Below, piece by piece: positions 1-8,921 of a stretch of DNA of 64,000 bases. The notes beneath the pieces are model-generated. The model saw only the letters and a program-made list of their open reading frames with translations, was not told where the DNA came from and did no database searches. This stretch comes from Luteimonas_C sp035250245 (GTDB taxonomy: Bacteria; Pseudomonadota; Gammaproteobacteria; Xanthomonadales; Xanthomonadaceae), in contig DATFFH010000049.1 in assembly GCA_035250245.1 (NCBI GenBank), forward strand, positions 62,001 through 126,000, read 5' to 3'. Every line of letters starts with the position of its first letter. The stretch's first letter is position 1. The position numbers were made by a program, and so were the translations under genes.

Positions 1-1664
1 TCCGAGCCGGCCCACACTGCCCAGTAATGCTTGTCGCCGCTGTTCGAATCGTTGCTCGGTCCGTCGAGATCGTTGCTGGGTGAGCTGGACCAATACGGCA
101 CGCCGCCGCCTTCCTGCGCGACCACTTCGCGCAAATCGCGCCCGAACAGTTGTTCATAGCCTGCCCAGACCTTGGCGGCGAACGCGGGGTCGGCTTCCGT
201 CAGCTTCTTACCGTTGCCCCAATCCTTCCAGGCCGTCTCTTCTTCGTTGTTGCCGCACCAGAGCACGATACTGGGATGGTTACGCAAGCGGCGCAGCTGA
301 TCGCGGGCCTCGGCGCGCACATTGGCGCGGAACTCCGGATCGTAGCCCGGCTGCATGCCGCCGCCGAACATGAAATCCTGCCAAACCATTAGGCCGAGCT
401 CGTCGGCGAGATCGAAAAAAGCATCGCTCTCGTAATAGCCGCCGCCCCAGTTGCGGATCATGTTCATGTTCGCGTCGCGGGCCGACTCGAGCACGCGTCG
501 CAACTGCGCTTGTGTCACGCGCGCAGGAAAGGCATCGAGCGGGATGGCGTTGGCGCCCTTGGCGAATATCGGAATGCCGTTGACGACGAAGGCAAAACCT
601 CTACCCTTCTCGTCACGATCGCGGCGCAATTCGACGCTGCGCAAGCCCGTGCGCAGGCTCGATGCCGCGCGCTCGCCGGCTTTATTCTTCGCCTCGACGG
701 TAAAGCGATACAGCGCTTGCGGTCCGTAGCCGGCCGGATACCAGCGTTGCGGGTGTGATATGCGGATTGGAAACGAGATGCGGTTGGTGCCTGGCTGCAA
801 AGCTTGCCGGCGCTCGCCCGCTTTGGTGACGTTATGAGCTGGATCCGAGTAGCCGAAGTCCAACACCGTTTGGCCCGCGCCTTCGGATTCGATCTCGACT
901 TCGGCCGTCAGCTCGGCCGTATCGGCGCCCACCTTGTTTTGCCGGATATGGAAATCCGCGATCCGCAACCCATCCCAACTTTCCAGTCGCACCGGCCGCC
1001 AAATACCCGCCGTAACGTAACGCGGCCCCCAGTCCCAACCGTAGTGATAACCAGGCTTGCGTACGAAGTTCGCGGTCATCGCATCCTTCGGCTCGTCGCC
1101 ATAGGGCGACGGATAATTGCCGGCGATCTTATGCGGCATGGCCTGCACTTCGGGCAGCAAACGGTGGATCGGCGATTCGAAGACCACGCGCAACACGTTG
1201 CCGCTCGCCTTCAATTTGCCTTGCACGGGAATGCGCCAGGTACGGTGGCTGTTGTCGGCCGACAGCAGCTTTTCGCCGTTGAGACTGACCTGCGCGAAAG
1301 TATCCAGACCCTCGAAAACCAAGTCGGCGCGAGCGCGGCGCAAGGTCGCGGTGTCGACTTCGAAACGGGTTTCGTATTCCCAGGCCGCCAAGCCGATCCA
1401 TTGCAAACCGGCCTCCGGCGCGCCGACGTAAGGATCGGCGATCAACCCGTTCGCCAGCAGATCGGTATGCACGTGGCCCGGCACCTTCGCCGGATGCCAG
1501 TTTGCAGGCCGCGGATGCTGCGCAACCGCCGGATCCGCAACCGCCAAGCGGAAACGCCACCCGTTTTCCAACGAAAGAGAAACCGGTTCGGCTGCGCACG
1601 CCGCGAAGGCTGCCAACCACGCCAGCACGGCCAAAAGCCAGCGGTAGCGGCGAGGCGAAGTCAT
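1..1664 (-). CDS. GH2 beta-mannosidase, C-terminus cut by window edge
   Basis: Exported exo-beta-mannosidase of glycoside hydrolase family 2, expected to remove the beta-linked mannose of an N-glycan core or mannan oligosaccharide. The reading frame is open from ATG 1664 to base 1, giving about 554 residues; the usual length is 850-900, so the C-terminal third is missing. Residues 1-25 form a signal peptide ending AAFAACAAEP, possibly a lipobox. A sugar-binding jelly roll follows, with YHYGWDWGPR near residue 190, then the TIM barrel with WCGNNEEE near residue 473, which holds the family acid/base Glu. The nucleophile Glu lies outside the window. It starts 4 bases after the upstream epimerase gene ends, so it is probably the last gene seen of the mannose operon. 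Confidence 0.9.
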   Translation of the reverse strand, partial: MTSPRRYRWLLAVLAWLAAFAACAAEPVSLSLENGWRFRLAVADPAVAQHPRPANWHPAKVPGHVHTDLLANGLIADPYVGAPEAGLQWIGLAAWEYETRFEVDTATLRRARADLVFEGLDTFAQVSLNGEKLLSADNSHRTWRIPVQGKLKASGNVLRVVFESPIHRLLPEVQAMPHKIAGNYPSPYGDEPKDAMTANFVRKPGYHYGWDWGPRYVTAGIWRPVRLESWDGLRIADFHIRQNKVGADTAELTAEVEIESEGAGQTVLDFGYSDPAHNVTKAGERRQALQPGTNRISFPIRISHPQRWYPAGYGPQALYRFTVEAKNKAGERAASSLRTGLRSVELRRDRDEKGRGFAFVVNGIPIFAKGANAIPLDAFPARVTQAQLRRVLESARDANMNMIRNWGGGYYESDAFFDLADELGLMVWQDFMFGGGMQPGYDPEFRANVRAEARDQLRRLRNHPSIVLWCGNNEEETAWKDWGNGKKLTEADPAFAAKVWAGYEQLFGRDLREVVAQEGGGVPYWSSSPSNDLDGPSNDSNSGDKHYWAVWAGS

Positions 1665-1668
1665 GGCA

Positions 1669-2868
1669 TCAGTGCTTGCGCAGCACGTTCAGCACTTCGT
1701 AGCAGGCGCCCATTGTGTGGTAATCGGTCTTGCCGGCCGGGCTTTTCTCGTCGCTGTATTTGCGGTTGTCGGCGTCGAGAATGCGATACCAGGCGCCATA
1801 CCGGTGGTCTACGAAATGGCGCCAGGAATACGCCCACAGCTTTTCGTACCAATCCCAGTAGACGGTCTCGCCCGTGCGCGCGGCGAGCAACGCGGCGGCG
1901 GCCAGCGATTCCGCCTGCACCCAGAAATATTTGTCGTCGTCGCAGACCGCGCCGTCCGGATCGAAGCCGTAATACATGCCGCCGCGTCGTTCGTCCCACG
2001 AACGCGCCAGCGCGGTATCGAAAAGATGGCGCGCCTTGGGCACCAGCCAGTCGGCATCGGCATAGCGGTCGAGAATCAGCAGCAGCTTGGCCCACTCGGT
2101 CTGATGCCCGGGCTGGAAACCCCAAGGACGAAACAGGTGCTTGGGGTCGTCGCGGTGATAGTCCCAATCCACGTTCCAATCGCGATCGTAGTGTTCCCAC
2201 ACCAGTCCGCCGGCCTTGGCCGCCTGTCGTCGCGTCATGTGGTCGGCGAGCTGCAGCGCGCGGTCCAGGTAGCGCCGCTCGCCGCTCGCTTCGAAGGCCG
2301 CCAGCATCGCTTCGCACATGTGCATGTTGGCGTTCTGGCCGCGATAGTCCGAGAAACGCCAATCCGCGTCGGCTTCGTCGCGATACAAGGCGGCGTCCGC
2401 ATCCCAGAACCGGCCTTCGAGCAGGCGCCAGGTTTCGTCCATCCACGCGCCGGCTTCCTGGATGCCCGCTTTGAGCGCGGTCGAATACGCCAGCAAGACG
2501 AAAGCGACGCCATAGCAATGATTGGTACGGTCTTCGGCAGCGCCGTCGCGCAGCGTCCAGGCGTAGCCGCCGCTCGCGGAGTCGCGATGCTTATGCCTTA
2601 GGTACTCAAGCCCGTGCCTGGCGGCCGCAAGGTACTCGTCGTCGCCGAATTCGCGATAAGCCATCGCATAGTTGAAGACGAAACGGGTGCTGCTGACCAG
2701 ATGACGGTGGCTGGCGTCGTAGACCGCACCGTCGTCTTTAAAGTAATGGAAGAAACCGCCGCTCGGATCGATGGCGCGCGGATGGTAGAAAGCCATCGTT
2801 CGCGCGACGTGGGCGCGCAGGAAGGCGGGCGAGCGGAAATCTGGCGATGGAATATCAGGCGTGTTCAT
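1669..2868 (-). CDS. AGE-family mannose isomerase / sugar 2-epimerase
   Basis: Member of the N-acylglucosamine 2-epimerase (AGE) superfamily, an (alpha/alpha)6 barrel of about 400 residues. The neighbouring fructokinase and mannosidases favour D-mannose to D-fructose isomerisation, as known for the bacterial mannose isomerases of this family; a 2-epimerase acting on mannose/glucose or a disaccharide is the alternative. Family-like features seen are FHYFKDDG near the N-terminus, RFVFNYAMAY, HCYGVAFVLLAY, GFQPGHQTEWAKLLL (the conserved central His region) and the late KTDYHTMGACYEVL. The start is ambiguous: ATG 2883 and ATG 2868 are both in frame, and the latter gives a typical N-terminus MNTPDIPSPDFRSPAF. 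Both overlap the end of the upstream fructokinase, indicating translational coupling. Confidence 0.85.
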   Translation of the reverse strand: MNTPDIPSPDFRSPAFLRAHVARTMAFYHPRAIDPSGGFFHYFKDDGAVYDASHRHLVSSTRFVFNYAMAYREFGDDEYLAAARHGLEYLRHKHRDSASGGYAWTLRDGAAEDRTNHCYGVAFVLLAYSTALKAGIQEAGAWMDETWRLLEGRFWDADAALYRDEADADWRFSDYRGQNANMHMCEAMLAAFEASGERRYLDRALQLADHMTRRQAAKAGGLVWEHYDRDWNVDWDYHRDDPKHLFRPWGFQPGHQTEWAKLLLILDRYADADWLVPKARHLFDTALARSWDERRGGMYYGFDPDGAVCDDDKYFWVQAESLAAAALLAARTGETVYWDWYEKLWAYSWRHFVDHRYGAWYRILDADNRKYSDEKSPAGKTDYHTMGACYEVLNVLRKH

Positions 2869-3856
2869 GCGGTCGGGTTCCAAGCAGAGCCAGCACGTCG
2901 GCCAATTCGGGCATGGCGGCGAATGCGCCGTGACGGGTGACGGCCAGGCCGCCGACAGCGGCGGCGAAGCGCAGGGATTCCGCGAACGCGGCGGTAACGC
3001 TCAGGTAATCTTGCAAGCGCGCGCCATCGACCCCGTCCTGCACGAGTCGATACAGCAATCCACCCACGAATGCGTCGCCCGCGGCGGTGGTGTCGACCGC
3101 TCGAACCGGAAAGCTCGACAATTCTCCCGATGCCGCGCGTGTGTTCCAACGCACCGGCGCCGCGCCATCGGTGACCACCACGGCTTGCGCACGACCCTGC
3201 CATAGGCGTGCGAACACGCCCTGCTCGCCATCCGGCAAGTTATCGGCCAGGAATTCGAGTTCGCTGCGCGCGAGCTTCACCAGATCGGCAGCATCGAGCG
3301 CGCGCCACAGCCACGGATTCGGATCCGTGCCCACCGGCCACAATGCGGGCCGGAGATTCAGATCGATACTGACCAAGGCCCCCGCCTCGCGCGCCAAGCG
3401 CATGCCGGCCAACGTGGCTTCGGCGATCGCGCTTTCGGTCAGGCTGTTCGAACAGACATGGAAAACGGATGCGTTTTCGATGCATGCGGAACGAAAGTCC
3501 GCCTCGCGGAACAGCAGATCGGCCGACGGCGGACGATAGAAGCTGAAACTGCGCTCACCCTCGCCGTCCAGTGCGACGAAAGCCAAAGCGGTCTTGGCCG
3601 CCCCGGTGCGTACGACGTATTCCGTGCCGACGCCAGCCTGTCGGAGGCTATCGAGCAGGAAGTCGCCGAACATGTCTTCGCCGAGCATGCCGACGAACTG
3701 CGCGGTGCCGCCCAAGCGCGCGGCCGCAACCGCGACGTTGGCCGGCGCGCCGCCCGCGAACTGCAGGAAAGCGCGCGGCGCATCCACTGCCGCCGGCTGG
3801 GCGAGGAAATCGATAAGGGCTTCGCCGAAGCAGACGATCGTACCGGTACGCGTCAT
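2855..3856 (-). CDS. PfkB-family fructokinase
   Basis: Cytoplasmic ribokinase/PfkB-type sugar kinase of 333 residues, predicted to phosphorylate fructose to fructose 6-phosphate. It begins TIVCFGEALIDFL, has the substrate-binding stretch FAGGAPANVAVAAARLGG, and ends with the signature DTTAAGDAFVGGLLY, whose Asp is the catalytic base (the family consensus is DTxGAGD, so the Gly-to-Ala change is minor). The ATG at 3856 overlaps the transporter stop as ATGA. A longer open frame reaching 4153 is ignored because it would run through the transporter. Its position after an AGE-family isomerase suggests mannose to fructose to fructose 6-phosphate. Confidence 0.9.
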   Translation of the reverse strand: MTRTGTIVCFGEALIDFLAQPAAVDAPRAFLQFAGGAPANVAVAAARLGGTAQFVGMLGEDMFGDFLLDSLRQAGVGTEYVVRTGAAKTALAFVALDGEGERSFSFYRPPSADLLFREADFRSACIENASVFHVCSNSLTESAIAEATLAGMRLAREAGALVSIDLNLRPALWPVGTDPNPWLWRALDAADLVKLARSELEFLADNLPDGEQGVFARLWQGRAQAVVVTDGAAPVRWNTRAASGELSSFPVRAVDTTAAGDAFVGGLLYRLVQDGVDGARLQDYLSVTAAFAESLRFAAAVGGLAVTRHGAFAAMPELADVLALLGTRPHEHA

Positions 3857-5130
3857 GCGTTCGGCGCTCCCGCCGACGGACGCGAACCGCGCAAACCGTA
3901 CCAGACGATATAGGCGTAACACAGGGCCGGCAGCACGAACGCGTATTGCAGGGCCAAGGTTTCGTTGCCGGTGCCGGCATGGATGGCATCGACCAGATGG
4001 CCTTGCAGGAACGGCACGACTGCGCCGCCGAAGATGGCCATCACCAGCAGGCTGGACGCCTTCGGCACCAACGGACCGAGGCGGTCGATGACCAAGGTAA
4101 AAATGGTGGGAAACATGATCGAATTGAACAGGCCAATGGCGATGACGCTCCACATCGCGAGCGGACCGGTGCTGAACATGGTCAGCAACAACAATCCGAT
4201 ATTAACCGCGGCATAGACGCCTAATAGCCGCCTCGGGTTGGCCTTGAGCAACAGCGCCGCACCGATGAAGCGACCCACCATCGCCAAGCCCCAATAGACC
4301 GACACGTAGCGGCCGACGTCTTGCTTGGCGACCGCGCCGATATCAGGCCGCATCGCGTAATTGGCGATGAAACTGCCGATGGCCACTTCCGCGCCCACGT
4401 ACAGGAAGATCGCCAGCACGCCCCAGCGCACGTGCCTATGCTTGAGCACGTCGACGAAGCGATGCCGTCCGGCATCGGCGCGTTCGGTGGCTTCTGCATG
4501 AGCCGGCAAGCGGAACAGATATACCGCGACCGCCAGCACGATCAGCGCCAGAGCCACACCCAGGTACAGTGGCTGCACCGTCTGCGCGCGCTCGGCCGCC
4601 GGCAAGGCTTCGAGTTGCTGTGCGCTGAGATGGGTGGCGCCCAGAATCAACGCGCCGCCGATCCAGGGACCGATGGTATGGCCCAACGAATTGATCGCCT
4701 GAGCGAAGTTCAGCCGGCTCGGCGCTCTTTCCGGCGCGCCCAGCAAGCTCACATACGGATTGGCCGACACTTGCAGAACCACAATGCCGCTCGCCAAGAC
4801 GAACAAGGCGGACAGGAACAGGCCGTAGACGCCCATCTGCGCCGCCAACAGGATCAGCAACGCGCCTCCGCCGGCCACCAGCAGGCCGATCACGATACTG
4901 GCCTTGTAGCCGACCTTCCCCACTACCAACCCGGCCGGCACGGCCATGACCAGGTAGGCGCCGAAGAAACAGAACTGGATCAGCATCGCCTGCCAGTACT
5001 TCAGGTCGAACACCGATTTCAGATGCGGGATCAATACATCGTTGAGCTCGGTGATGAAGCCCCACATGAAGAAGATCGCGGTCATCGCGATCAGCGCAGC
5101 GCGGGTGTTGACGGAGGCGTTGGAATTCAT
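3853..5130 (-). CDS. FucP/GluP-like sugar:proton symporter (MFS)
   Basis: Inner-membrane major facilitator of 425 residues with about twelve hydrophobic segments. The N-terminus matches the FucP / glucose-galactose transporter branch: AIFFMWGFITELNDVLIPHL is the characteristic first-helix region, followed by FFGAYLVMAVPAGLVVGKVG. Substrate within the family varies (fucose, glucose, galactose, mannose, N-acetylglucosamine); mannose or a mannose product is inferred from the operon. It lies between the LacI gene (34 bases upstream) and the fructokinase, with which it overlaps by 4 bases. Confidence 0.88.
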   Translation of the reverse strand: MNSNASVNTRAALIAMTAIFFMWGFITELNDVLIPHLKSVFDLKYWQAMLIQFCFFGAYLVMAVPAGLVVGKVGYKASIVIGLLVAGGGALLILLAAQMGVYGLFLSALFVLASGIVVLQVSANPYVSLLGAPERAPSRLNFAQAINSLGHTIGPWIGGALILGATHLSAQQLEALPAAERAQTVQPLYLGVALALIVLAVAVYLFRLPAHAEATERADAGRHRFVDVLKHRHVRWGVLAIFLYVGAEVAIGSFIANYAMRPDIGAVAKQDVGRYVSVYWGLAMVGRFIGAALLLKANPRRLLGVYAAVNIGLLLLTMFSTGPLAMWSVIAIGLFNSIMFPTIFTLVIDRLGPLVPKASSLLVMAIFGGAVVPFLQGHLVDAIHAGTGNETLALQYAFVLPALCYAYIVWYGLRGSRPSAGAPNA

Positions 5131-5164
5131 CGGCGAGCTTGATGGGTGATAGGAGGCAAAGGCT

Positions 5165-6208
5165 TCATGCGTCCGCGGGCGGCGCGCAACTGCTCGCGCG
5201 CGCCAGCAAACGCACCGGTGCGATCGTGCGTTGGGCGTCGCGTCCGGGCTCGCGGATGCGCTGCAGCAGCAATTCGGCGGCCTGTCGTCCGCGCGCGCGC
5301 GGATCGACCGCGACCGTGGTCAAGGCCGGCGTGGCCAGCGCGGCCTCGGGAATGTCGTCGAAACCGGTGATCGCGAAATCCTGGCCCGGACGGCGGCCTT
5401 GCGAGACCAAGCCGAGCATCAGCCCCAACGCGACCGTGTCGTTGTAGCAGACGGCGGCCGTCGGAACTTCAGCCGCGTCGGCGAATAAAGCGCTGCTGCG
5501 GGCGGCCGCATCGAGGCGGGTCGGCGCGGTTTCGATCATCCATGATTGCGGCGTTGCCGCGCCCGCCGCCTGCATGGCATCCGCATAGCCCTGGCGGCGC
5601 TCCCGGCAGGAACTCGAATCGGCGTGCCCGCCGAAGAACGCGATGCGGCGATGTCCGAGCTGCAGCAGATGTTCGGTGGCCAAGCGCGCGCCGTGGCGAT
5701 TGTCCAGCGCCAGGAAATCCCAATGCGCGCCCGGCAATTCGCGGTTGAACACCAGTACCGGCGCTTGCAGGCCTATCGCTTGCTCGAGGCGTTCGCCGTC
5801 GCTGTGCTCGGCCGGCGACAGGATCACGCCCGCCGGCTGATGCTCCATCAGAGAAGCCAGCACCGCCCGCTCGCGCTCCGGCGATTCGCCGGTGTTGCCC
5901 AGCAGCACGACATAGCCTTCCGCAGCGACCGCGTCGTCCACGCCGGCTGCGAACTCGGCGAAGAAGGGGTTGGACAGGTCGTTGATCACCAGCGCGACGC
6001 TAGACGAGGTGCGCCGGCGCAAATTCGCCGCACTGCGGTTGTAGACGTAGCCCTGGCGCTTGAGTTCGGCCTCGACCTTGGCGCGCGTGTCGGCATGCAC
6101 CAGGGGACTGCCGCGCAGCACCAGCGACACGGTGGCGCGGGAAACGCCGCTGCCCAGTGCGATGTCGGTGACGGTCACGGCCTTGCGGACATTGCCCGGC
6201 CCGCTCAT
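5165..6208 (-). CDS. LacI-family transcriptional regulator
   Basis: DNA-binding repressor or activator of 347 residues that probably controls this operon in response to a sugar. The helix-turn-helix is at residues 9-30 (VTVTDIALGSGVSRATVS), followed by the hinge YVYNRSAANLRRR, and a periplasmic-binding-protein-like effector domain (VALVINDLSNPFFAEFAAGV near residue 68; FAITGFDDIPEAALATPALT near the C-terminus). ATG 6208 was chosen over ATG 6319 because the extra 37 residues have no family counterpart. The gene sits inside the operon it probably regulates. The two palindromic sites at 11940-12024 upstream of the receptor gene are the best operator candidates. Confidence 0.9.
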   Translation of the reverse strand: MSGPGNVRKAVTVTDIALGSGVSRATVSLVLRGSPLVHADTRAKVEAELKRQGYVYNRSAANLRRRTSSSVALVINDLSNPFFAEFAAGVDDAVAAEGYVVLLGNTGESPERERAVLASLMEHQPAGVILSPAEHSDGERLEQAIGLQAPVLVFNRELPGAHWDFLALDNRHGARLATEHLLQLGHRRIAFFGGHADSSSCRERRQGYADAMQAAGAATPQSWMIETAPTRLDAAARSSALFADAAEVPTAAVCYNDTVALGLMLGLVSQGRRPGQDFAITGFDDIPEAALATPALTTVAVDPRARGRQAAELLLQRIREPGRDAQRTIAPVRLLARASSCAPPADA

Positions 6209-6329
6209 GGCGCCGTCTTCCGCGGCGAGAATGCGATTGCGGTGCTCACGTCGCTCGTCCCCATCCATTGGCAGAGGACGAATGATTGCACGACGCGGGC
6301 GGCGACTGGGATATGCCATTAGGCCGGCC

Positions 6330-8891
6330 TCAGCGCGGCGCCGCGCAGGGCGATGCCGGAAGGTCGGCAGGATCGGTTCCCCAGACGGTGGCGGCGTCCT
6401 CGCTCAAGCGGAAAGCGACCGTTGCGCCGCTGCGCAGCGTCGCCCAATCGACCCAAACGTTCTTGTGAGGTTTGCCGCCGATGTCGGCTCCCGCCACGTA
6501 TTGCAGCTTGCGGCCGTTCGCGCCCGGCGCTTCGATGCGCAAAGTCTTGCCTTTGCCCAAGTCCATCTCGATGCGCGTGAACCGCGGGGTATGCAGCAGC
6601 AATTGCCCGGTGCCGGGCACCGCTGGATACAAGCCGACCGCACTGAACAGATACCAGGCCGACATCGTGCCCAGGTCGTCGTTGCCGGTGACGCCGTTCG
6701 GCGCATTGGTGAATAGCGACTGCGCGGCGCGCAGCACTGTCGCGGTTTTCGCCGGCTTGCCGATGAGCGTGTACATCCACGGCGTGTGCAGATCCGGCTC
6801 GTTGTTCGGGTTGTAGCGGTACTGGTTGTAATAGCTGTAGGGGCCGACGACCCAATCTTTGCGCGCCGCCGTGGCCGGATTCGCCAGCAAATCGTCGTAG
6901 GCGAAGAACGTATCCAGCCGCTTCAAAGCTTGCGCCTGGCCGCCCATCGCCCGCACCAAGCCAGGCACGTCCTGTTGCGCCAGCCATTGGTACTGCCACG
7001 CCGTTCCTTCGTGGAAACCGTGATCGGAGGCGGGGCTATAAGCTTCTTTTTCGGGCGCGTACCAGCGCCCGTCCAGCGTCCGCGGACGGGGAAAACCGAC
7101 GAATCCGCGCGTTTCGTCGCGCACGTCGGCGTCCCACAACTTACGCCAGTTGCGTCCACGCTCGGAATACCGCTTCGCATCGGCCGTTTCGCCGAGCGAC
7201 CGGGCCATCTGAGCCAGCGAACAATCGGCCAATGCGTATTCCAAGGTAGCCGAACCGCCATGATGCGGATCGACGTCCATGCCTTTGGGTTTGTAGGCCT
7301 TGTCGTATTGCACGAAACCCTGGCGCAGATAGCTCTCGTTGCCGGAGCGCCCGCCCATCCGCGATTCCGCCGGCGGCACGCCGTCCGCGTTCTGCTTCAG
7401 CACGGCATAGGCTTGCCGTTCGCCGTCCTGCAGCGCGTCGAAACGCCATAGATCGACCAGGAACGGCGTGACCGGATCGCCGGTCATGATGTTGGTTTCG
7501 TAATTGGCGTAGCCCCAGCGCGGCAGCCAGCCGCCTTGCTCGTGGATCTTCAGCACCGAGGTCGCGATGTCGCGCGCACGCTGCGGCTGGGTCATCGCCA
7601 GCCATTGGTTCTGGGTGCGATAGGTGTCCCACAGCGAGAAGAATTCGTAGTAAGTCCAGCTTTCGGCGCGATGCACCGCATCGTCCCAGCCGCGGTAGCG
7701 TCCGTCGGCATCGCTGCCGGTCAAGGGCTGTAGAAGGACGTGATACAGCGCGGTGTAGAAGACGACGCGGTCGTCCTCGCTTCCGCCCTCGATCCGGACC
7801 TTGCCCAACTCTCCGCGCCATTCCTGCTGGGCCTGCGCTTTCATCTGCTCGAAACCCAGCAGACGTCCGTTACGCATGCCTTCGGCGCGCAAGTTGTTGC
7901 GTGCGCCTTCGATGTCCACGTGCGATACGGCGCTGATCACGGTCACTGCCTTGGACTTGCGGGTATCGAAGCTCAACCAGGCGCCGTTGGGCGCTTCGCC
8001 GGCGCTGCTCTCACGCGAATTCGGTTTGCCGCCGTCCTTGTCCCAGGTGCCATGCGTATGGAAAGGCCGGTCGAACTCCAGGCGGAACCATGTGGTGTAA
8101 CGCTTGCCGCCGCAAAAGCTGAGGGTCTCGACCTCGCCTTCCACGACATCGTCGCCGACGATGCGCAATGCGCTGCGGGTCACACGGTGCCGTTCGTTGG
8201 CCTGACCCAGATTGACCAATAGATGGCCTTGTCCGCCGCTGGAGAAGGTATAGCGTTCCGCAGCGGCGCGGGTCAGCGCAGTCGCCTCGGCCTCGATGCC
8301 GCCGTAATCGGTCAATCGCGTTTTGTAGTAACCCGCTTGCCCGATTTCGCCCTGGTGGCTGTAAGAGGACGCGTAGTTCTTCTGGTCGAAGCTCCCCGCC
8401 TTCGCAGTGTCGAAACGCTGGCCGGGCCCGATCTTGCCGGTTACCGGCAACACCGAGACCTGCCCGCCCTGCTCCCAGCAGCCGGCGCCGGACAGGAAGA
8501 AATGGCCGAAGCCGCGGATCTTGGGATCGTCGTAGCGCCAGCCGGAATAATGCGTGCCGATCGGACTGACCTGGATCATGCCGAACGGCGCCGATGCGCC
8601 GGGGAAGGTGTTGCCGTCGTCCTTGGTGCCGATGAAGGTGTTGACCTGGCTTGCCAGGTCGACGCCCGTAACGCCCGCCTTTCCTTCTCCCGCCGGGAGA
8701 AGGTGCCCGAAGGGCGGATGAGGGTTCGGTGTGTTTGCGGAGCTACGCTCGCGCGCCAAACCCTGATCCGGCGCTGTCGCGCTACCTTTTCCCGAGGGGA
8801 GAAGGAAGGCCAGCGCCATCGCGGTTACGAGCGCAGCCGAGCCGCCCAGGCGGAGGCTACGCATGACAAGCTTCTTTTCGATTCCGGTCAT
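6330..8891 (-). CDS. GH92 alpha-mannosidase with an in-frame repeat near its N-terminus
   Basis: Calcium-dependent exo-alpha-mannosidase (GH92), 853 residues, probably periplasmic or surface exposed, trimming alpha-mannose from N-glycans or mannan. The mature part opens with VNTFIGTKDDGNTFPGASAP and GMIQVSPIGTHYSGWRYDD. The catalytic core includes GFHEGTAWQYQW (general acid Glu) and GNDDLGTMSAWYLFSAVG (paired Asp). The signal peptide is residues 1-33. Between it and the enzyme, residues 31-71 are translated from a palindromic repeat and read PNPHPPFGHLLPAGEGK, foreign to the family. A start at ATG 8864 (MRSLRLGG) is also possible and has a slightly better upstream purine run. It lies 30 bases after the TonB receptor gene. 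Confidence 0.92.
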   Translation of the reverse strand: MTGIEKKLVMRSLRLGGSAALVTAMALAFLLPSGKGSATAPDQGLARERSSANTPNPHPPFGHLLPAGEGKAGVTGVDLASQVNTFIGTKDDGNTFPGASAPFGMIQVSPIGTHYSGWRYDDPKIRGFGHFFLSGAGCWEQGGQVSVLPVTGKIGPGQRFDTAKAGSFDQKNYASSYSHQGEIGQAGYYKTRLTDYGGIEAEATALTRAAAERYTFSSGGQGHLLVNLGQANERHRVTRSALRIVGDDVVEGEVETLSFCGGKRYTTWFRLEFDRPFHTHGTWDKDGGKPNSRESSAGEAPNGAWLSFDTRKSKAVTVISAVSHVDIEGARNNLRAEGMRNGRLLGFEQMKAQAQQEWRGELGKVRIEGGSEDDRVVFYTALYHVLLQPLTGSDADGRYRGWDDAVHRAESWTYYEFFSLWDTYRTQNQWLAMTQPQRARDIATSVLKIHEQGGWLPRWGYANYETNIMTGDPVTPFLVDLWRFDALQDGERQAYAVLKQNADGVPPAESRMGGRSGNESYLRQGFVQYDKAYKPKGMDVDPHHGGSATLEYALADCSLAQMARSLGETADAKRYSERGRNWRKLWDADVRDETRGFVGFPRPRTLDGRWYAPEKEAYSPASDHGFHEGTAWQYQWLAQQDVPGLVRAMGGQAQALKRLDTFFAYDDLLANPATAARKDWVVGPYSYYNQYRYNPNNEPDLHTPWMYTLIGKPAKTATVLRAAQSLFTNAPNGVTGNDDLGTMSAWYLFSAVGLYPAVPGTGQLLLHTPRFTRIEMDLGKGKTLRIEAPGANGRKLQYVAGADIGGKPHKNVWVDWATLRSGATVAFRLSEDAATVWGTDPADLPASPCAAPR
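8681..8808. repeat. CTCCC-type palindromic element inside the GH92 gene
   Basis: Two hairpins about 80 bases apart on the plus strand: CCTTCTCCCGCCGGGAGAAGG near 8682-8703 followed by TGCCCGAAGGGCGGATGAGGG, and a second with CCTTTTCCCGAGGGGAGAAGG near 8786-8806. It resembles the elements at 34158-34262, 35255-35292 and 63312-63449. It keeps the mannosidase frame open and falls between the signal peptide and the mature enzyme. Confidence 0.75.
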
Positions 8892-8921
8892 CGTTTCAGG
8901 CTCGACTGCTCACGACTGCGC

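Noticed and set aside
804..2474. Plus-strand frame of 556 codons over the beta-mannosidase and epimerase genes
   Set aside because: Antisense shadow: both underlying minus-strand genes have clear domain motifs and the frame has none.
3857..4153. Upstream extension of the fructokinase frame
   Set aside because: It overlaps the transporter gene; the kinase fold begins at ATG 3856 with TIVCFGEALIDFL.
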